Shown: positions 44,682-52,960 of the stretch, piece by piece
Layout of the letters: each line of letters begins with the position of its first letter
How positions within the stretch are numbered: the stretch's first letter is position 1
Assembly: GCF_900105385.1 (NCBI RefSeq)
Contig: NZ_LT629772.1
Coordinates: 1,922,001 to 1,986,000, forward strand
Direction: 5' to 3'
Length of the DNA: 64,000 bases
DNA from: Microlunatus soli
GTDB taxonomy: Bacteria > Actinomycetota > Actinomycetes > Propionibacteriales > Propionibacteriaceae
The notes under the pieces: model-generated
Told to the model about the DNA's origin: nothing
Database searches by the model: none
What the model saw: only the letters and a program-made list of their open reading frames with translations
Translations under genes and position numbers: made by a program

Positions 44682-45167
44682 TCAGGAGGCGAGAACCTCT
44701 TCCAGGAGCTCCTCGGCCTTGTCTTCCTCGATCTTCTCGGCCAGGGCCAACTCCGACACCAGGATGTGCCGAGCCTTGGCCAGGATCCGCTTCTCACCTG
44801 CGGACAGACCGCGTTCGCGCTCGCGGCCCCACAGGTCTCGGACTACCTCGGCCACCCGCATCACGTTGCCGGAGTGCAACTTCTCGATGTTGGCCTTGTA
44901 GCGTCGCGACCAGTTGGTCGGTTCGACGGTGCGTGGGGCGCGCAGGATGCTGAAGACCCGCTCCAGGTCCTCCGAACCCACGACGTCCCTGACTCCAACG
45001 AGATCGAGATTGCAGGCCGGGACCCGAACGACGAGGTCGTTCTGGCCGACGATGCGTAGTACGAGATAGAGCTGGTCCTCGCCCTTGATCTTGCGAGTTT
45101 CGATGTCCTCGATGACGGCCGCCCCGTGATTGGGGTAAACCACCGTTTCGCCGACTGTAAAGGTCAT
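44682..45167 (-). CDS. carD: CarD-type RNA-polymerase-binding transcription regulator
   Basis: 161 aa. N-terminal Tudor-like RNAP-binding domain ([21 protein letters not shown]), C-terminal helical DNA-binding domain with the tryptophan-containing [15 protein letters not shown] that stabilises open complexes at rRNA promoters. Standard length. The order lpqE-carD-ispD-ispF matches mycobacteria. A stem-loop after its stop suggests ispD is at least partly separate. Confidence 0.96.
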   Translation of the reverse strand: MTFTVGETVVYPNHGAAVIEDIETRKIKGEDQLYLVLRIVGQNDLVVRVPACNLDLVGVRDVVGSEDLERVFSILRAPRTVEPTNWSRRYKANIEKLHSGNVMRVAEVVRDLWGRERERGLSAGEKRILAKARHILVSELALAEKIEEDKAEELLEEVLAS

Positions 45168-45646
45168 ATTGTCTACCTACCCCTTTCGCGTGTTCTAGTT
45201 TAGCACGTTCTCAGGGTCCGACCTTCGGCGTTTCCGCTAGCCAGAGGCACAATCAGCACAGGCCAGAGGTTGACATCCGAGCTCGATTGTGCTTCGCGAG
45301 GCTAAACATCTCGCCCGGCACGAGGCCGTACGGACCGGCTGTGCACCGGCCCCGTATCGGCCCCGTACCGGTCCCGCATCGGCGCCAACCGACGATCCGG
45401 AGGCTGCCCGGCCCGTACCAGACAACGCTGCCAACCGGCAGGTTCGCGGAGCCGGCGACCGACACCGACCGACCTGAGCTGCGAAGGTCGGACGGGAGTC
45501 GCTAGGCTGACCATCAACGATCGGCTGTAGTAGTCAGCGTTCGCAAGGAACCTGCTGGGTCGCCCAGCGGGCCGACTTGATTTCGAAGTGCAAGGCAACA
45601 AGGGTACGGCGCATTGGCCGCCGCGCGGCGTCGAGGAGTAGATCAC
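45168..45646. other. Divergent carD/lpqE-like intergenic region
   Basis: 479 bp without a gene. On the carD side TAAACT/TAGAAC near 45190-45205 may be the -10 box. On the other side TAGGCT (45503-45508) would give a 5' leader of about 130 nt for the lipoprotein gene, with a stem GCTGGG-TCG-CCCAGC. GCACAATC (45247-45254) and GATTGTGC (45285-45292) form an inverted pair, and a short run of CGGCCCCGTA-like repeats lies near 45350. No RNA family recognised. Confidence 0.45.
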
Positions 45647-46225
45647 GTGAAGCAGACTGTGCGCAGCAGCGCCACGCGACGGGTCGGGATGGTGGGCAGG
45701 ATCGCCGGGATCTGCGCATCGGCCGGACTGATCTTCGGGCTGTCGGCCTGTGGTTTCGACGTCCAGACCTTGCAGACCTACCAGCCCGCCGACGGAGTCG
45801 ACGTCAACGTCGCAGTCGGCAAGGACGGCAAACCCGACGCCCAGACGATCAAGGTCCGCGGCCTGATGATCTTGGCGAAATCCGACACCTCGGGCTTCCT
45901 GTCGGCCACCTTCACCACCGGCGCCGATGATCAGCTCACCGGAGTCACCGGCAGCACGCTGACAGCCAACGACTCCGAAGGAGCTGCACTCAAGGTCGAC
46001 CTTAAGGCACCGGTGCAGCTGACTCCGGGCGAGGCACTGGTGTTGACCAAGCAGGACGAGATCAAGGTCACCGCCGACAAGCTCCAGCCGGGACTGAACG
46101 CCAATCTCACCCTGACCTTCGCCAATGCCGGTAGTGAGCAGGTCACCGTACCGATCGTGGACGGCAACAACACCACCTACCGCAGCGTCTCCCCCTCACC
46201 CGAGGCGAGCAGCGCGACCTCCTGA
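45647..46225 (+). CDS. LpqE-like lipoprotein (DUF461/PCu(A)C-like)
   Basis: 192 aa. Signal peptide with lipobox GLSAC, then a beta-rich domain with VNVAVGKDGKPDAQTIKVRG and the C-terminal LTLTFANAGSEQVTVPIVDG, the pattern of actinobacterial DUF461/LpqE proteins. No Met/His copper motif is clear. GAGGAG 8 nt before GTG 45647. It is divergent from carD exactly as lpqE is in Mycobacterium, which supports orthology. Function unproven. Confidence 0.8.
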   Translation: MKQTVRSSATRRVGMVGRIAGICASAGLIFGLSACGFDVQTLQTYQPADGVDVNVAVGKDGKPDAQTIKVRGLMILAKSDTSGFLSATFTTGADDQLTGVTGSTLTANDSEGAALKVDLKAPVQLTPGEALVLTKQDEIKVTADKLQPGLNANLTLTFANAGSEQVTVPIVDGNNTTYRSVSPSPEASSATS

Positions 46226-46273
46226 CCCGGTCTGCAGCAGAGCGCGGCGACGGCGACGATCGGCCGATGCCGC

Positions 46274-47248
46274 TCAGCCGTAGGTCGGCTCGTCACTGAA
46301 CAGGCTGCTGACACTCTCACCGCAGTTGATCCGGCGGACCGCCTCGGCGAAGAGTGGCGCCACCGACCGGGTGACGATGTTGGGCAACTGCTTCTCCGTC
46401 GGCAGCGGCACCGTATTGGTGATCACGATCTCGTCCAGGCCCGTCTCGGCCTTCAACCGGTCGATGGCCGGGCCGGTGAACTGGCCGTGGGTGCAGGCCA
46501 GTGACATCCGCCGGACACCCTGGTCACGCAGCACCCGGAGCAGCTCGATGATGGTGCCGGCGGTGGCGATCTCGTCGTCGAAGACGATCACGTTCTTGTC
46601 GTGCACGTCGCCGACGATGTTGTCGATCACGACGGTGTCGTCGGTCAGCCGGCGCTTGGAACCGGCAGCCACCGGGACGCCGAGTTTGCGGGCCAGCTCG
46701 GTAGCGACCTTGGCGTTGCCGAGGTCCGGCGACACCACGACGGTGTCGGTCAGATCCGTTGTCCTGAAGTGATCGGCGAGTTCGGGGACCGCGCTGAGAT
46801 GATCAACCGGCACCGAGAAGAAGCCGTGCACCTGCGGGGCATGCAGCGCCATCGTGACCACCCGGGTGGCACCGGCAGCGGCGATCATGTCGGCGACCAG
46901 TCGGCCCCCGATCGAGATCCGCGGGGCGTCCTTCTTGTCCGAACGCGCGTAGGCGTAATGCGGGATGACCGCGGTGATGTGAGCCGCCGACGCACCGCGG
47001 GCCGCGTCCAACATCAGCAGCAGTTCGACCAGATGCTCCTGGACCGGTGGCACCAGAGGCTGCACGATGAAGACGTCGCGCTGCCGACAGTTGGCCCGCA
47101 ACTGGACCTGCAGGCAGTCGTTGCTGAAGCGGGTGGTCCGGGCCGGCGCCAACTCGATGCCGAGGATGTTGCACATCTCCTCGGCGAATTCCGGATGCGC
47201 CGATCCGGAGAAGACGGTGATATCGCGAAGGGCCTGTTCGCTGAGCAC
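46274..47248 (-). CDS. prs: Ribose-phosphate pyrophosphokinase (PRPP synthase)
   Basis: 324 aa. Makes PRPP from ribose-5-phosphate and ATP. Flexible-loop and ATP motifs PHYAYARSDKKDAPR, the KRR segment AGSKRRLTDD and the PRPP loop VIVFDDEIATAGT are seen; the usual DDMIDTAGT is DDEIATAGT and the loop has SDKK rather than RQDRK, so it may be a divergent paralogue. Leaderless start: TAGGGT, 6 nt, GTG 47248. Confidence 0.92.
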   Translation of the reverse strand: MLSEQALRDITVFSGSAHPEFAEEMCNILGIELAPARTTRFSNDCLQVQLRANCRQRDVFIVQPLVPPVQEHLVELLLMLDAARGASAAHITAVIPHYAYARSDKKDAPRISIGGRLVADMIAAAGATRVVTMALHAPQVHGFFSVPVDHLSAVPELADHFRTTDLTDTVVVSPDLGNAKVATELARKLGVPVAAGSKRRLTDDTVVIDNIVGDVHDKNVIVFDDEIATAGTIIELLRVLRDQGVRRMSLACTHGQFTGPAIDRLKAETGLDEIVITNTVPLPTEKQLPNIVTRSVAPLFAEAVRRINCGESVSSLFSDEPTYG

Positions 47249-47293
47249 GCCATCACCCTACCGACGCCCCGATGTTGCCCGGAAGTCACCTCA

Positions 47294-47357
47294 CCTGAGC
47301 GCGATATATCAAACTTAAGCACGTTCCAGCGGTCGCCCGAGGTGCGTAACCTCGTCG
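47294..47357 (+). repeat. Left inverted repeat flanking the AbiEi/DUF559 gene
   Basis: 64 bp whose reverse complement recurs at 48584-48647. Block 1 (34 bp, with GCGCGATATATCAA) is about 85% identical, a 15-bp middle differs, and the last 15 bp TGCGTAACCTCGTCG are identical. It lies just upstream of the prs promoter. Confidence 0.8.
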
Positions 47358-47420
47358 TATCCCCGCCACCGGATCGGCTCGACACCAGCTCCCGCCCGGC
47401 ACAAACCTGCGCGATGACGC

Positions 47421-47518
47421 CGATCAACCCGGCACCGATCAACCCGGCACCGATCAACCCGGCACCGATCAACCCGGCACCGATCAACCCGGCACCGATC
47501 AACCCGGCACCGATCAAC
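47421..47518 (+). repeat. 15-bp tandem direct repeat
   Basis: Six perfect copies of CGATCAACCCGGCAC (starts 47421, 47436, 47451, 47466, 47481, 47496) and a partial seventh. It covers the stop codon of the AbiEi/DUF559 gene. No spacers, so not CRISPR. Fifteen is a multiple of three and the repeat is open in several frames, but no start signal supports translation. Confidence 0.9.
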
Positions 47519-48488
47519 GGGGCGAGTGCGGGCGCCAGCCTCGTGGTGATTCCAGGGTCCAGCGATCCTGCGAGCGGTCCCGGGCGAGCCCGCGAACATA
47601 GCCGTTCCGGACGCGTTGGATGAACGCCTGCCGGCCGCTCCGCAGATCAAGACTGTCGGCTCGGACAACGGTCACATTCGCATCCTCGAACGCCTCTTCG
47701 CGGATGTTGTCACGGTGGTGCTGTTCGAGATCCCGATGGTGCTCGCCGTCGAATTCGACAGCCAGCGCGGCCTCCGGATCGAAGATGTCCGGCCAGCCGA
47801 TCTCACGGCCGCCGGCGAAGACCGGAACGTTCAGCAGGATCCGCGCAGGAAGCCCGGCCTCCAACAGATAGCAACATCTCAGCCGGGACTCCCACGGACT
47901 GAGCACACCGCCGTCCATCAGCCGGGCGGCGCACCGGGCTTGATCAACTCCGGGCCAGGCCGGGTGGTCGTCGGCGTACTGCACGAGTTCGCGACCGCCG
48001 ACGCCGGCGAAGTGTGCCATCGCGTCGGCGAACACCACGCCTTCCTCCAACGACGGCGCCCACCGCATGCCGTCGAACGCCGTCCGGAGCGCACTGGTGA
48101 CGACGATCCCGTCCAGCCCGATGCGGTCCTCGGCGGGCACGATCGAGTTGTGGAAGCGGACGGTCGGCAACGACGCTCGCCGCAGCCCCAGGCAGTCGAG
48201 CAGGAAGGTGTCGAAGTTGAACGGGTCGATCCCGTCCAGCCACTGGGCGCCGTGCACGTACCCGGCCGCCCATCCGCCCAATGCACCGGCTCCGATCAAC
48301 GGGACGGCATCAAGAATGCGTTGTGCCGGAGTCAGCGGCGGGTCGATGGCCGGTGTGTAGAAGCCGCGAGCCACCCGCCGCCAGCGCGGACCACGAAGCG
48401 CACCTCGGCCGACACCGGCTGCGAGCAGTTCCTGGGTCGATCGGGGCCGATGAGCGGTCTGTGACTCCTGCCGAAAGCTCTGTCCCAT
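47514..48488 (-). CDS. AbiEi-like N terminus with DUF559/PD-(D/E)XK endonuclease-like domain
   Basis: 324 aa. N-terminal HTH-like stretch STQELLAAGVGRGAL with WRRVARGFYTPA resembles the AbiEi-type antitoxin domain. C terminus has a Vsr/DUF559-like nuclease pattern: LSPWESRLR (Glu), IGWPDIFDPE (Asp), ALAVEFDGEHH (Glu-x-Asp) and a later DNIREEAFEDANVTVVR. Many actinobacteria carry several such genes with no known role. ATG 48488 chosen; GTG 48506 possible; neither has a good ribosome-binding site. Flanked on both sides by 64-bp inverted repeats. Confidence 0.72.
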   Translation of the reverse strand: MGQSFRQESQTAHRPRSTQELLAAGVGRGALRGPRWRRVARGFYTPAIDPPLTPAQRILDAVPLIGAGALGGWAAGYVHGAQWLDGIDPFNFDTFLLDCLGLRRASLPTVRFHNSIVPAEDRIGLDGIVVTSALRTAFDGMRWAPSLEEGVVFADAMAHFAGVGGRELVQYADDHPAWPGVDQARCAARLMDGGVLSPWESRLRCCYLLEAGLPARILLNVPVFAGGREIGWPDIFDPEAALAVEFDGEHHRDLEQHHRDNIREEAFEDANVTVVRADSLDLRSGRQAFIQRVRNGYVRGLARDRSQDRWTLESPRGWRPHSPR

Positions 48489-48583
48489 CCGGCAAGGCTG
48501 GAGCACCCGACGGCGCGGTGGACGCCGTCATCCACAGGCCCCGCCGGTACTCGCGCGAATCCGACGAGCAGTGACGGGATCCG

Positions 48584-48647
48584 CGACGAGGTTACGCACG
48601 TTCTGAACCTGCGGGAACGTGCGCAACCTTGATATATCGCGCTGAGG
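48584..48647 (-). repeat. Right inverted repeat flanking the AbiEi/DUF559 gene
   Basis: Partner of 47294-47357 in opposite orientation. This copy also holds an internal stem, GCACGTTC and GAACGTGC, that the left copy has lost in part. It begins 10 bp beyond the regX3 stop and so could double as its terminator. Confidence 0.8.
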
Positions 48648-48657
48648 GCTGGCCCGG

Positions 48658-49335
48658 TCAGCCTTCGAACTTGTAGCCGAGGCCACGGACGGTGACCAGG
48701 AAGCGGGGGGTGGCGGGGTCGGGTTCGATCTTGGTACGCAGCCGCTTGACGTGGACGTCGAGGGTCTTGGTGTCGCCGACGTAGTCGGCGCCCCAGATGC
48801 GGTCGATCAGCTGGCCCCTGGTCATCACCCGGCCGGCATTGCGGAGCAGCATCTCCAGCAGCTCGAACTCCTTCAGGGCGAGCTTGACGCGTTCGCCGTT
48901 GACGCTCACCTCGTGGCGTTCGACGTCCATCCGGACGCCGGCGGACTCGACGACGTCGGGTAGCAGCTCGACGTCCTGGCCGCGCCGCAGCACGGCACGG
49001 ATCCGGGCCACCAGTTCGCGGTGGCTGAACGGCTTGGTGACGTAGTCGTCGGCGCCCAGCTCGAGCCCCACCACCTTGTCCACTTCGGAATCCCGGGCGG
49101 TGACCATGATCACCGGCACGCTGGCCTTGGCGCGCAACTGGCGGCAGACCTCCGTACCCGGCAGTCCCGGCATCATCAGGTCGAGCAGCACGATGTCGGC
49201 GCCGACCCGGTCGAATTCGGCAAGGCCTTCGGCTCCGTCGGCAGCCTCGACCACCTCGAAACCTTCCTTGCGCAGCATGTAGGACGTGGCTTCGCGATAG
49301 GACTCTTCGTCCTCAATCACCAGCACACGGGTCAT
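48658..49335 (-). CDS. regX3: Response regulator RegX3/PhoP type
   Basis: 225 aa OmpR family. Receiver with acidic pocket IEDEE, phospho-acceptor Asp52 (LLDLMMPG) and Lys101 (VTKPF); winged-helix DNA-binding domain from about 130, ending DVHVKRLRTKIEPDP and TVRGLGYKFEG. Responds to phosphate limitation through SenX3. ATG overlaps the senX3 stop by 4 bp. It should bind PHO-box-type direct repeats, and one lies in front of senX3/phoU. Confidence 0.96.
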   Translation of the reverse strand: MTRVLVIEDEESYREATSYMLRKEGFEVVEAADGAEGLAEFDRVGADIVLLDLMMPGLPGTEVCRQLRAKASVPVIMVTARDSEVDKVVGLELGADDYVTKPFSHRELVARIRAVLRRGQDVELLPDVVESAGVRMDVERHEVSVNGERVKLALKEFELLEMLLRNAGRVMTRGQLIDRIWGADYVGDTKTLDVHVKRLRTKIEPDPATPRFLVTVRGLGYKFEG

Positions 49336-50666
49336 CTGACGATCTCCTGAGGTTCGGTTGTACGGGTTCGCCCCGTACGGCTTCCGACCGGCTCCGCAAC
49401 CCCGCGGTGCCGCTGACGATTCGAGACGACGGCCGCCGAGGATTCGGTGCCGTCGGGATGGTCCGCCGATGCCCCGGCGGGAAGTTCGCCGACCATGGTC
49501 GACTGACCGGCTCCGGACAGCAGGTCTGTCTGGGACGGAGCCGGAAGGCTGATGGTGAAGGTCGATCCCTGTCCGAGTTGGCTCCAGACCGAGACCTCGC
49601 CACCGTGGGCGGCGGCGATGTGTTTGACGATGGACAGTCCGAGCCCGGTGCCGCCGTTGGCCCGGCTGCGCGCGTAGTCCACCCGATAGAAGCGTTCGAA
49701 GATCCGGTCCAGGTCGGCCTGGCCGATCCCGATCCCGTTGTCGGAGACAGTGATCTCGATCTGTTCGTCCTCACCGCGCTTCACTCGGTGCGCCGCGACG
49801 GCGACCCGGGCACCGGGATCGGAGTAGATGATCGCGTTCTCGACCAGATTGCCGACCGCGCCGACCAACTGCCACAGGCTGCCCAGCACCGCGCAGTCCC
49901 GTTCGCCGGCGATCGTCAGCTGGACCTGCCGTTTCTCGGCGTCGACCCGGCACCGGTCGACCGCCTGGGTCAACACGTCCTCGACCTCCACCACCTCGGC
50001 CTGCACCAGCGGGTCGTCGGCCTGCAGCCGGGACAGATCGATGATCTGCCGGACCAGATCGCTCAACCGGGAGGACTCGATACTCAGCCGGGCGGCGAAC
50101 CGATGCACCGCCTCGGGATCGTCGGCGGCACCTTCGACGGCCTCGGCCAGCAGCGCGACCGCGCCGATCGGTGTCTTCAGCTCATGGCTCACATTGGCCA
50201 CGAAGTCACGGCGGGTCTCCTCCACCCGGACCGCGGTGGTCCGGTCCTCGGCCAGCACGACGATCAGGTCGTCGTCCAGCGGCGCGATCCGCACCGACAG
50301 GAAGATCACCGCGCTGCCGGTGCCGCCCCGTTTGAGTTCCAGATCGACGCTGCGGATCACCTTGTCCTGACGCACCGTCCGGACCAGCTCCAGCAGCTCC
50401 GCGATCGCCATCCGGCTGCCCCGGACGATGCCGATCGTCCGTGCCTGGCTGGTCGATTCCAGGACCTCGTCGTGCGGTCCGACGACCACCGCCGACGAGC
50501 CGAGCACCGCCAACAGTTGCGAAACTCCACCCGGGACCTCGACCGTCGCATCGAGGAAGTCCTCGGGCTCCTCCGGCGCGGGTCGTCGCATCACCAACCA
50601 GACCACGAGCGCACCGACCACCAGGCCCACGACCAGCGCGAGCCCTGCGGCAGCTCCAGCGTTCAC
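49332..50666 (-). CDS. senX3: Sensor histidine kinase SenX3 type
   Basis: 444 aa. One to two N-terminal membrane helices (LALVVGLVVGALVVWLVM), a PAS-like region (about 45-140), the H-box FVANVSHELKTP with His161, N-box NLVENAIIYS, and G boxes SDNGIGIG and GTGLGLSIV. A 45-residue disordered tail follows. Leaderless start: TAGTAT, 7 nt, GTG 50666. Divergent from phoU, which modulates it in other actinobacteria. Confidence 0.95.
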   Translation of the reverse strand: MNAGAAAGLALVVGLVVGALVVWLVMRRPAPEEPEDFLDATVEVPGGVSQLLAVLGSSAVVVGPHDEVLESTSQARTIGIVRGSRMAIAELLELVRTVRQDKVIRSVDLELKRGGTGSAVIFLSVRIAPLDDDLIVVLAEDRTTAVRVEETRRDFVANVSHELKTPIGAVALLAEAVEGAADDPEAVHRFAARLSIESSRLSDLVRQIIDLSRLQADDPLVQAEVVEVEDVLTQAVDRCRVDAEKRQVQLTIAGERDCAVLGSLWQLVGAVGNLVENAIIYSDPGARVAVAAHRVKRGEDEQIEITVSDNGIGIGQADLDRIFERFYRVDYARSRANGGTGLGLSIVKHIAAAHGGEVSVWSQLGQGSTFTISLPAPSQTDLLSGAGQSTMVGELPAGASADHPDGTESSAAVVSNRQRHRGVAEPVGSRTGRTRTTEPQEIVR

Positions 50667-50739
50667 GTGCCTGATACTAAGCCGACACCGCTGCCCGTCC
50701 TGCACGCCATTCAGCCGCCACGCGGCGGCGCGACCTACC

Positions 50740-50768
50740 GTTCGGCCACTGTTTACCCGCCATTCACC
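50740..50768. promoter_or_regulatory. PHO-box-like direct repeats
   Basis: Three 7-mers with 11-bp period: GTTCGGC (50740), GTTTACC (50751) and ATTCACC (50762). The actinobacterial PHO box is built of GTTCACC units with 4-bp spacers, so units two and three fit well and the first less so. Lies between divergent senX3 and phoU; RegX3 autoregulation and phoU control are the obvious reading. Confidence 0.68.
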
Positions 50769-50872
50769 GGGGCTGGACGGTGCGACACTGGCTCCAACTA
50801 CAGTTGCCTGTCTGGCCGACAGCGGTCAGACGACACAAGTCTGCATTCATGTCTGCGCCTGAGGAGGCAAAC

Positions 50873-51538
50873 ATGCGCGACTCCTATCGGGAGCAACTCG
50901 ACGACATCCTCGGTGACCTGGTCCAGATGTCGCAGGCGGTCTCCGCCGCGGTCCGCGGTGCGACCACCGCCCTCCTGGAGGCCGACATCCATGCTGCCGA
51001 ACAGGTGATCAGCGGCGATGACGCGATCGATGCCACCCAGGCCGACATCGAGTCTCGTGCCTTCTCGCTGCTGGCTCGGCAGGCTCCGGTGGCCGGCGAG
51101 TTGCGGACGCTGGTGGCGACCCTGCGGATGGTCACCGAACTGGAACGGATGGGCGACCTCGCCGCCCATGTGGCCAAGATCGCCCGGCTGCGCTACCCCG
51201 AACCAGCGGTCCCGGATGCGATGCGGGCCAACTTCGTGCGGATGGGTGACGTCGCCGAAAAGATGGTCGTCAGCGCTGGTCAGACCCTGAGCGAACGCAA
51301 CCTGCAGACCGCACAGGAGTTGCACGATCGGGATCAGGAGATGGACGAGCTGCGGCGTTCGCAGTTCCGGGCGCTGTTGGGTGACGACTGGACCTTCGGC
51401 GTCGAGGCCGCGGTCGACGTCGCCCTGCTGGGACGCTATTACGAGCGGATCGCCGACCATGCGGCCTCGGTCGCCCGCCGGGTGGTCTATGTGGTGACCG
51501 GTGAGTTCCCCGACGACGAGGTGTGGCCACAGCCGTGA
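50873..51538 (+). CDS. phoU: Phosphate transport regulator PhoU
   Basis: 221 aa, two three-helix PhoU repeats with the metal-binding motifs ELERMGDLAAHVAKIA and RYYERIADHAASVARRV (E/DxxxD type). It links the Pst transporter to the SenX3 sensor and dampens Pho signalling. GAGGAGG precedes ATG 50873. Divergent from senX3-regX3, as in Streptomyces and others. Confidence 0.96.
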   Translation: MRDSYREQLDDILGDLVQMSQAVSAAVRGATTALLEADIHAAEQVISGDDAIDATQADIESRAFSLLARQAPVAGELRTLVATLRMVTELERMGDLAAHVAKIARLRYPEPAVPDAMRANFVRMGDVAEKMVVSAGQTLSERNLQTAQELHDRDQEMDELRRSQFRALLGDDWTFGVEAAVDVALLGRYYERIADHAASVARRVVYVVTGEFPDDEVWPQP

Positions 51539-51632
51539 CCTCCCGGCCGCTGCCTGACATCCGACGAAGGCTGCGCCGACGAGGTCGCCGGGACCGGCCC
51601 ACGGTGCCCTGCGGTATCGCTACTGTTGCCGC

Positions 51633-52073
51633 GTGAGTCTTTCGGAGAAGTTGCTGGCCAAGTCCACCCGCCCCGCCGTGATCACCGATCTGGTCGCCGT
51701 TGTCGATCAGGAGGTCGGTGACAAGAAGGGCATCTCGGGCACGGCGCTGAAGGCCGCCTACAGCGCGGTCAAGAAGGTGATGCCGGATCTGTCGAATCGG
51801 GCGGTGTCACGGATGTTGCCCGATGCGGCGGCCGCGCTCGATCCCTACTGGGACGAGTTCCAACAGGCCGGCGGCGACGATTTCGGCCGTTTCCTGGCCG
51901 ATCGCGGGCCCAAGGTGTCGCAGGCGCTGCTGGCGGTCAGCGACCAGAAGGTGCAGGGCACCTCACGGGAGGCGATCAAGAAGGCGTACAAGCCGTTGCG
52001 CGGAAAGGCGGCCGACCATGTCGAGGCTGCGCTGCCGCGGGTCGGCGCAGCGCTGCAGCGGCACGCCGACTGA
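51633..52073 (+). CDS. Conserved actinobacterial hypothetical protein (DUF6918-like)
   Basis: 146 aa, soluble, helix-rich and basic (KLLAKSTRPAVITDLVAVVD; GISGTALKAAYSAVKKVMP). It resembles a small protein found beside gpmA/phoU in other actinobacteria that I recall as DUF6918; the family name is from memory. Leaderless start: TACTGT (51621-51626), 6 nt, GTG 51633. Function unknown. Confidence 0.75.
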   Translation: MSLSEKLLAKSTRPAVITDLVAVVDQEVGDKKGISGTALKAAYSAVKKVMPDLSNRAVSRMLPDAAAALDPYWDEFQQAGGDDFGRFLADRGPKVSQALLAVSDQKVQGTSREAIKKAYKPLRGKAADHVEAALPRVGAALQRHAD

Positions 52074-52112
52074 TCGCCGACGCGCCGCCGACTCCGACGG
52101 ACCGTCCGAGAG

Positions 52113-52862
52113 CTACTTGCGGCCCTGGTTCTTGACCGCCTCGATCGAAGCGGCGGCGGCCTCAGGGTCCAGGTAGCGGCCACCGGCGGTGACGGGGCGC
52201 AGATCGTCGTCCAGCTCGTAGCACAGCGGGATGCCGGTCGGGATGTTCAGTCCGACGATGTCGCTGTCGCTGACGTTGTCCAGGTGCTTGACCAGGGCCC
52301 GCAACGAGTTGCCGTGGGCGGCCACCAGAACGGTCTTGTCGTCCCGCAGGTCGGGGACGATCTGGTCGTACCAGTAGGGCAACGCCCGGCCCAGGACGTC
52401 CTTCAGACACTCGGTTGCCGGCCGTGCCTCCGGCGGCAGCGCGGCATAGCGCGGATCGGCGAAGTTGGCGTACTCGGCGTCGGCCTCGATCGCGGGCGGC
52501 GGCGTGTCGTAGGACCGGCGCCAGATCATGAACTGTTCCTCGCCGAACTCGGCCAGCGTCGCGGCCTTGTCCTTGCCCTGCAGGGCTCCGTAGTGCCGCT
52601 CGTTGAGTCGCCACGACCGGCGGACCGGGAGCCACGGGCGACCGACGACGTCCAACGCGATCTGCGCGGTGTGGATCGCCCGGGTCAGCAGCGAGGTGTG
52701 CAGCACGTCGGGCAGCAGGTCGTTCTCGGCGAGCAGTTCGCCGCCGCGTCGTGCCTCGGCGCGGCCCTTGTCGTTGAGGTCGACATCCACCCAGCCGGTG
52801 AAGAGGTTCTTGGCGTTCCATTCGCTTTCACCGTGCCGCAACAAGATCAGATTCGAGGTCAT
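52113..52862 (-). CDS. gpmA: 2,3-bisphosphoglycerate-dependent phosphoglycerate mutase
   Basis: 249 aa. Glycolysis/gluconeogenesis enzyme. Phosphohistidine motif [10 protein letters not shown], then [14 protein letters not shown], and the second catalytic histidine in [15 protein letters not shown]. Leaderless start: TAGGCT, 7 nt, ATG 52862. Neighbourhood (regX3-senX3, phoU, gpmA, YbjN) matches mycobacteria. Convergent with the DUF6918-like gene. Confidence 0.97.
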   Translation of the reverse strand: MTSNLILLRHGESEWNAKNLFTGWVDVDLNDKGRAEARRGGELLAENDLLPDVLHTSLLTRAIHTAQIALDVVGRPWLPVRRSWRLNERHYGALQGKDKAATLAEFGEEQFMIWRRSYDTPPPAIEADAEYANFADPRYAALPPEARPATECLKDVLGRALPYWYDQIVPDLRDDKTVLVAAHGNSLRALVKHLDNVSDSDIVGLNIPTGIPLCYELDDDLRPVTAGGRYLDPEAAAASIEAVKNQGRK

Positions 52863-52960
52863 GCGGACGAGCCTAAGGGTCGGCTGCGGCCGGTTTCGAA
52901 CGGGCCCGGCCCTCGGACACCGTCGACGGTGGGCCACGGTGATGCGGCACAATCCTGGAC

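Noticed and set aside
46274-47248. prs as a pseudogene because motifs differ from consensus
   Set aside because: The frame is intact, length is normal and the PRPP loop is still recognisable; divergence alone does not show loss of function.
47421-47518. Possible CRISPR array
   Set aside because: The repeat is 15 bp with no spacers between copies and no cas genes nearby.
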